From JBCDBH01 sp039184055 (GTDB lineage: Bacteria > Acidobacteriota > Thermoanaerobaculia > Multivoradales > J023), in the NCBI GenBank assembly GCA_039184055.1, contig JBCDBH010000290.1, forward strand, positions 1-7,711: a stretch of 7,711 nucleotides of DNA, read 5' to 3'. Positions 6,359 through 7,711 of the stretch are shown here, piece by piece (position 1 is the first letter of the stretch; every line of letters begins with the position of its first letter). The position numbers and the translations under genes were made by a program. A model generated the notes under the pieces. The model searched no databases. It was given only the letters and a program-made list of their open reading frames with translations, and had not been told where the DNA came from.

Positions 6359-6391
6359 GCTGGAGGCGCCCGCTCCACGGCGGCCGTCGCA

Positions 6392-6417
6392 CGGCGCCCG
6401 TTGCCCGGCGCCCGTTG
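6392..6417. repeat. 12-bp direct repeat CGGCGCCCGTTG
   Basis: CGGCGCCCGTTG occurs at 6392-6403 and 6406-6417, two bases apart. Either copy can pair with the inverted arm at 6421-6432, so two alternative hairpins are possible. It lies between the converging SGNH and thioredoxin genes. Confidence 0.85.
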
Positions 6418-6432
6418 ATGCAACGGGCGCCG
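6406..6432. terminator. Strong hairpin between convergent genes, probable bidirectional terminator
   Basis: CGGCGCCCGTTG (6406-6417) and CAACGGGCGCCG (6421-6432) form a perfect 12-bp GC-rich stem with an ATG loop. It lies 48 bases after the SGNH stop and 15 bases past the thioredoxin stop, which read toward each other. Neither side has a T-run, so termination would be non-classical or Rho-assisted, or the hairpin may protect the 3' ends. A smaller hairpin, TGGAG-CTCCA (6361-6377), lies just before it. Confidence 0.6.
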
Positions 6433-6446
6433 AATCATGTCCAGCG

Positions 6447-6854
6447 TCAGCGGCCGAGCTGCTTCACCAGCTCGGCGCCCATCGCCTTGATGTTCTGATC
6501 GGCGGTGAGCTTGGCGACCTGCTTCTTCGACTCGCCATCGAGCAGGAGAATAAAGCCGGTACCGGCGTTGGCGGCGTAGACGTCACCAAAACCGAGCGCC
6601 GACGCCAGGTATTCAGCCTGGCCACGGGTGGTGGCGTTGGTCAGATCGAGGGTCACGAAGAGCACCGACTCGCCATCGTATTTGTTGCGCAGATCTTCGA
6701 AAACGGTCCCCATCTTCTTGCAGCTGCCACACCAATCGGCGTGGAATTTCACCGCCATGATCTCGGGTTGCGCGGGAGCCGACGCGGCGGTGGCCAGGGT
6801 GGTGGGCAGGATCAACAAAGCGAGAGCGACAAGAACAAAGCGAAACGATTTCAT
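6447..6854 (-). CDS. Periplasmic thioredoxin-fold protein, WCGSC active site
   Basis: A probable thiol-disulfide protein of 135 residues. The ATG at 6854-6852 is preceded by AGGAG (6865-6861, reverse strand) six bases away; a longer frame to 6971 would add 39 residues before a clear signal peptide and is less likely. Residues 1-26 form the signal peptide (core FVLVALALLILP, 6-17), so the protein acts outside the cytoplasm. VKFHADWCGSCKKM (35-48) is the thioredoxin active-site region, with cysteines 42 and 45. The rest keeps the fold order: VLFVTLDLTN (64-73) as the central strand, then GFILLLDGE (100-108), where a cis-proline would normally precede the strand. That position is Gly100, and no proline occurs anywhere after residue 30. 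This may weaken thioredoxin-type redox activity or change its substrates. It is transcribed divergently from SGNH copy 2 and toward SGNH copy 1. A redox or folding role for neighbouring exported proteins is plausible but inferred. Confidence 0.85.
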   Translation of the reverse strand: MKSFRFVLVALALLILPTTLATAASAPAQPEIMAVKFHADWCGSCKKMGTVFEDLRNKYDGESVLFVTLDLTNATTRGQAEYLASALGFGDVYAANAGTGFILLLDGESKKQVAKLTADQNIKAMGAELVKQLGR

Positions 6855-6988
6855 CGTGATCTCCTGATCAATGGGTCCAACTCGATGGTGATGGCGCGGC
6901 CATCGTCGAGACAGACGATCGAGACCGTGTTTTGAATGCAGCGAAGATCGGGAAATAATCCGGCTTGTCACAGCTCGTCGGAGGTCCC
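6855..6988. other. Divergent intergenic region, thioredoxin and SGNH copy 2
   Basis: This 134-bp space must hold the promoters for both divergent genes. Toward the right it has GAAATAA-N17-CGTCG (6952-6980) and GGAGG (6980-6984). Toward the left I see the ribosome site AGGAG (6865-6861) but no convincing -35/-10 pair. Confidence 0.6.
6952..6980 (+). promoter_or_regulatory. Second GAAATAA-N17-CGTCG promoter-like motif
   Basis: GAAATAA (6952-6958), 17 bases, and CGTCG (6976-6980) repeat exactly the element at 1804-1832. Transcription starting at the usual distance would begin two or three bases before the ATG at 6989, giving a nearly leaderless mRNA and leaving the GGAGG at 6980-6984 untranscribed. 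That conflict lowers confidence in its use as a promoter. Confidence 0.38.
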
Positions 6989-7711
6989 ATGACGCGTCTA
7001 CGTTTCGCTTCGGTCGTACTCATCGCTTTGCTCACCGCCACCACCGCCTTCGCGGGTGGCCCCGAACGTCGCGTCCTCATGGTGGGCGACAGTTGGGCCG
7101 ACTTCATGTGGTTCAATCGCAACTTACGCGACGTCTTCGCTGCCAACGGCCGGTCCGACATCGTCGAAGAAGGCGCGGTCACCGCGATCTCCGGTTCGAC
7201 CGCCGCCGAGTGGGCGCAGCCGAGCTTCTTGCAGTCGATCACCGCCGAGCTCATCGCCTATCCCACTATCGACACCGTCCAGCTCACCATGGGTGGCAAC
7301 GACTTTCTCGCTGGGGAGAGTGGAGGAGGGTGGTACGTCGATATCTCGCCCACCGATCTCGCCGCGCTCACCAATCAAATCCTCGGCGACGTCGCCACCG
7401 TCATCGACCACATCCTGGCGCTCGATCCGGCGATCGATATCGTCGTCAGCCTCTACGACTACGCGAACTTCGAAGACAGCTTCTTCTTTCCGGGGTGCCT
7501 CGGTCGCTACAACGATCTCGGCGAGCCCACCACGCGTCAGCTCAACGATGCCAGCATCGCGCTGCAGGCCGCCTTCGTCACCCTCGTCGACACTTACACG
7601 CGGGTCACCCTGGTCGATCACACCGGTCTGATGCAATTCACCTACGGTTTTCCAGGCGACGGCATCGCACCCGGCACCCTTCTGCCACCGGGCAACCCCG
7701 ATCTACCGAGC
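6989..7711 (+). CDS. Secreted SGNH/GDSL-type hydrolase, copy 2 (cut by window end)
   Basis: A close paralogue of the SGNH protein at 5495-6358, open for 241 codons to the last base of the window. The ATG follows GGAGG (6980-6984) by four bases. Residues 1-22 form a signal peptide with a clear cleavage site (AFA|GGP). VLMVGDSWAD (29-38) is block I with nucleophile Ser35, AISGSTAAEW (66-75) matches the block II area, and MGGNDFL (101-107) is block III with Asn104. Long stretches match copy 1, such as IVVSLYDY, GLMQFT and PGN.DLPS. Relative to copy 1 there is a Gly/Ser-rich insertion (ESGGG) after the GGND block. Cys170 aligns with Cys163 of copy 1. The part with the Asp/His pair and any C-terminal tail, about 50-60 residues judging from copy 1, lies beyond the window. 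The two copies lie in the same direction on either side of the opposite-strand thioredoxin gene, suggesting local duplication. Confidence 0.86.
   Translation, partial: MTRLRFASVVLIALLTATTAFAGGPERRVLMVGDSWADFMWFNRNLRDVFAANGRSDIVEEGAVTAISGSTAAEWAQPSFLQSITAELIAYPTIDTVQLTMGGNDFLAGESGGGWYVDISPTDLAALTNQILGDVATVIDHILALDPAIDIVVSLYDYANFEDSFFFPGCLGRYNDLGEPTTRQLNDASIALQAAFVTLVDTYTRVTLVDHTGLMQFTYGFPGDGIAPGTLLPPGNPDLPS

Overview
The window is high-GC bacterial DNA holding seven protein genes, six on the + strand and one on the - strand. The mix of a sigma/anti-sigma pair, a DUF1800-DUF1501 pair of Tat-exported proteins, SGNH esterase-like proteins and a C-terminal DGFESG..AWSS tail suggests a Gram-negative environmental bacterium. 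Acidobacteriota (Thermoanaerobaculia-like) is my best guess, with Xanthomonadales-type gammaproteobacteria as the alternative. This assignment rests on protein style only, without a search. No RNA gene, CRISPR array, transposase or integrase is visible.

Region 1 (about 32-1638) is a compact regulatory operon: an ECF-type sigma-70 factor, a membrane anti-sigma factor with an unusual zinc-site arrangement that overlaps it by ATGA, and a small exported TPR protein whose start codon sits in a 15-bp tandem repeat. The sigma gene has a start-codon problem, because its reading frame clearly continues upstream of the only visible start and meets a stop before any conventional initiation codon.

Region 2 (1639-1990) is a 352-bp gap with an ECF-like promoter candidate, GAAATAA-N17-CGTCG. 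Region 3 (1991-5272) is a two-gene operon for a DUF1800 protein (TTG start) and a DUF1501 protein, both with twin-arginine signals. The DUF1501 protein ends in the DGFESG..AWSS tail.

Region 4 (5273-5494) is a 222-bp gap with two perfect palindromes. Region 5 (5495-7711) has two paralogous secreted SGNH/GDSL-type hydrolases in the same orientation, the second cut by the window end. Between them, on the opposite strand, lies a gene for a small periplasmic thioredoxin-fold protein with a WCGSC active site but no proline anywhere in its domain. A strong hairpin separates the converging first hydrolase and thioredoxin genes. The exact GAAATAA-N17-CGTCG promoter-like string recurs just before the second hydrolase.

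Working model (inference): the sigma/anti-sigma pair responds to an envelope signal and may drive, through the shared promoter-like motif, genes for exported proteins. Some of these share a C-terminal tail that could be a sorting or processing tag. No wholly new system is proven here. The most interesting points are the shared promoter-like motif, the tail on unrelated proteins, the non-canonical anti-sigma zinc site and the proline-free thioredoxin placed between two esterases with few cysteines.
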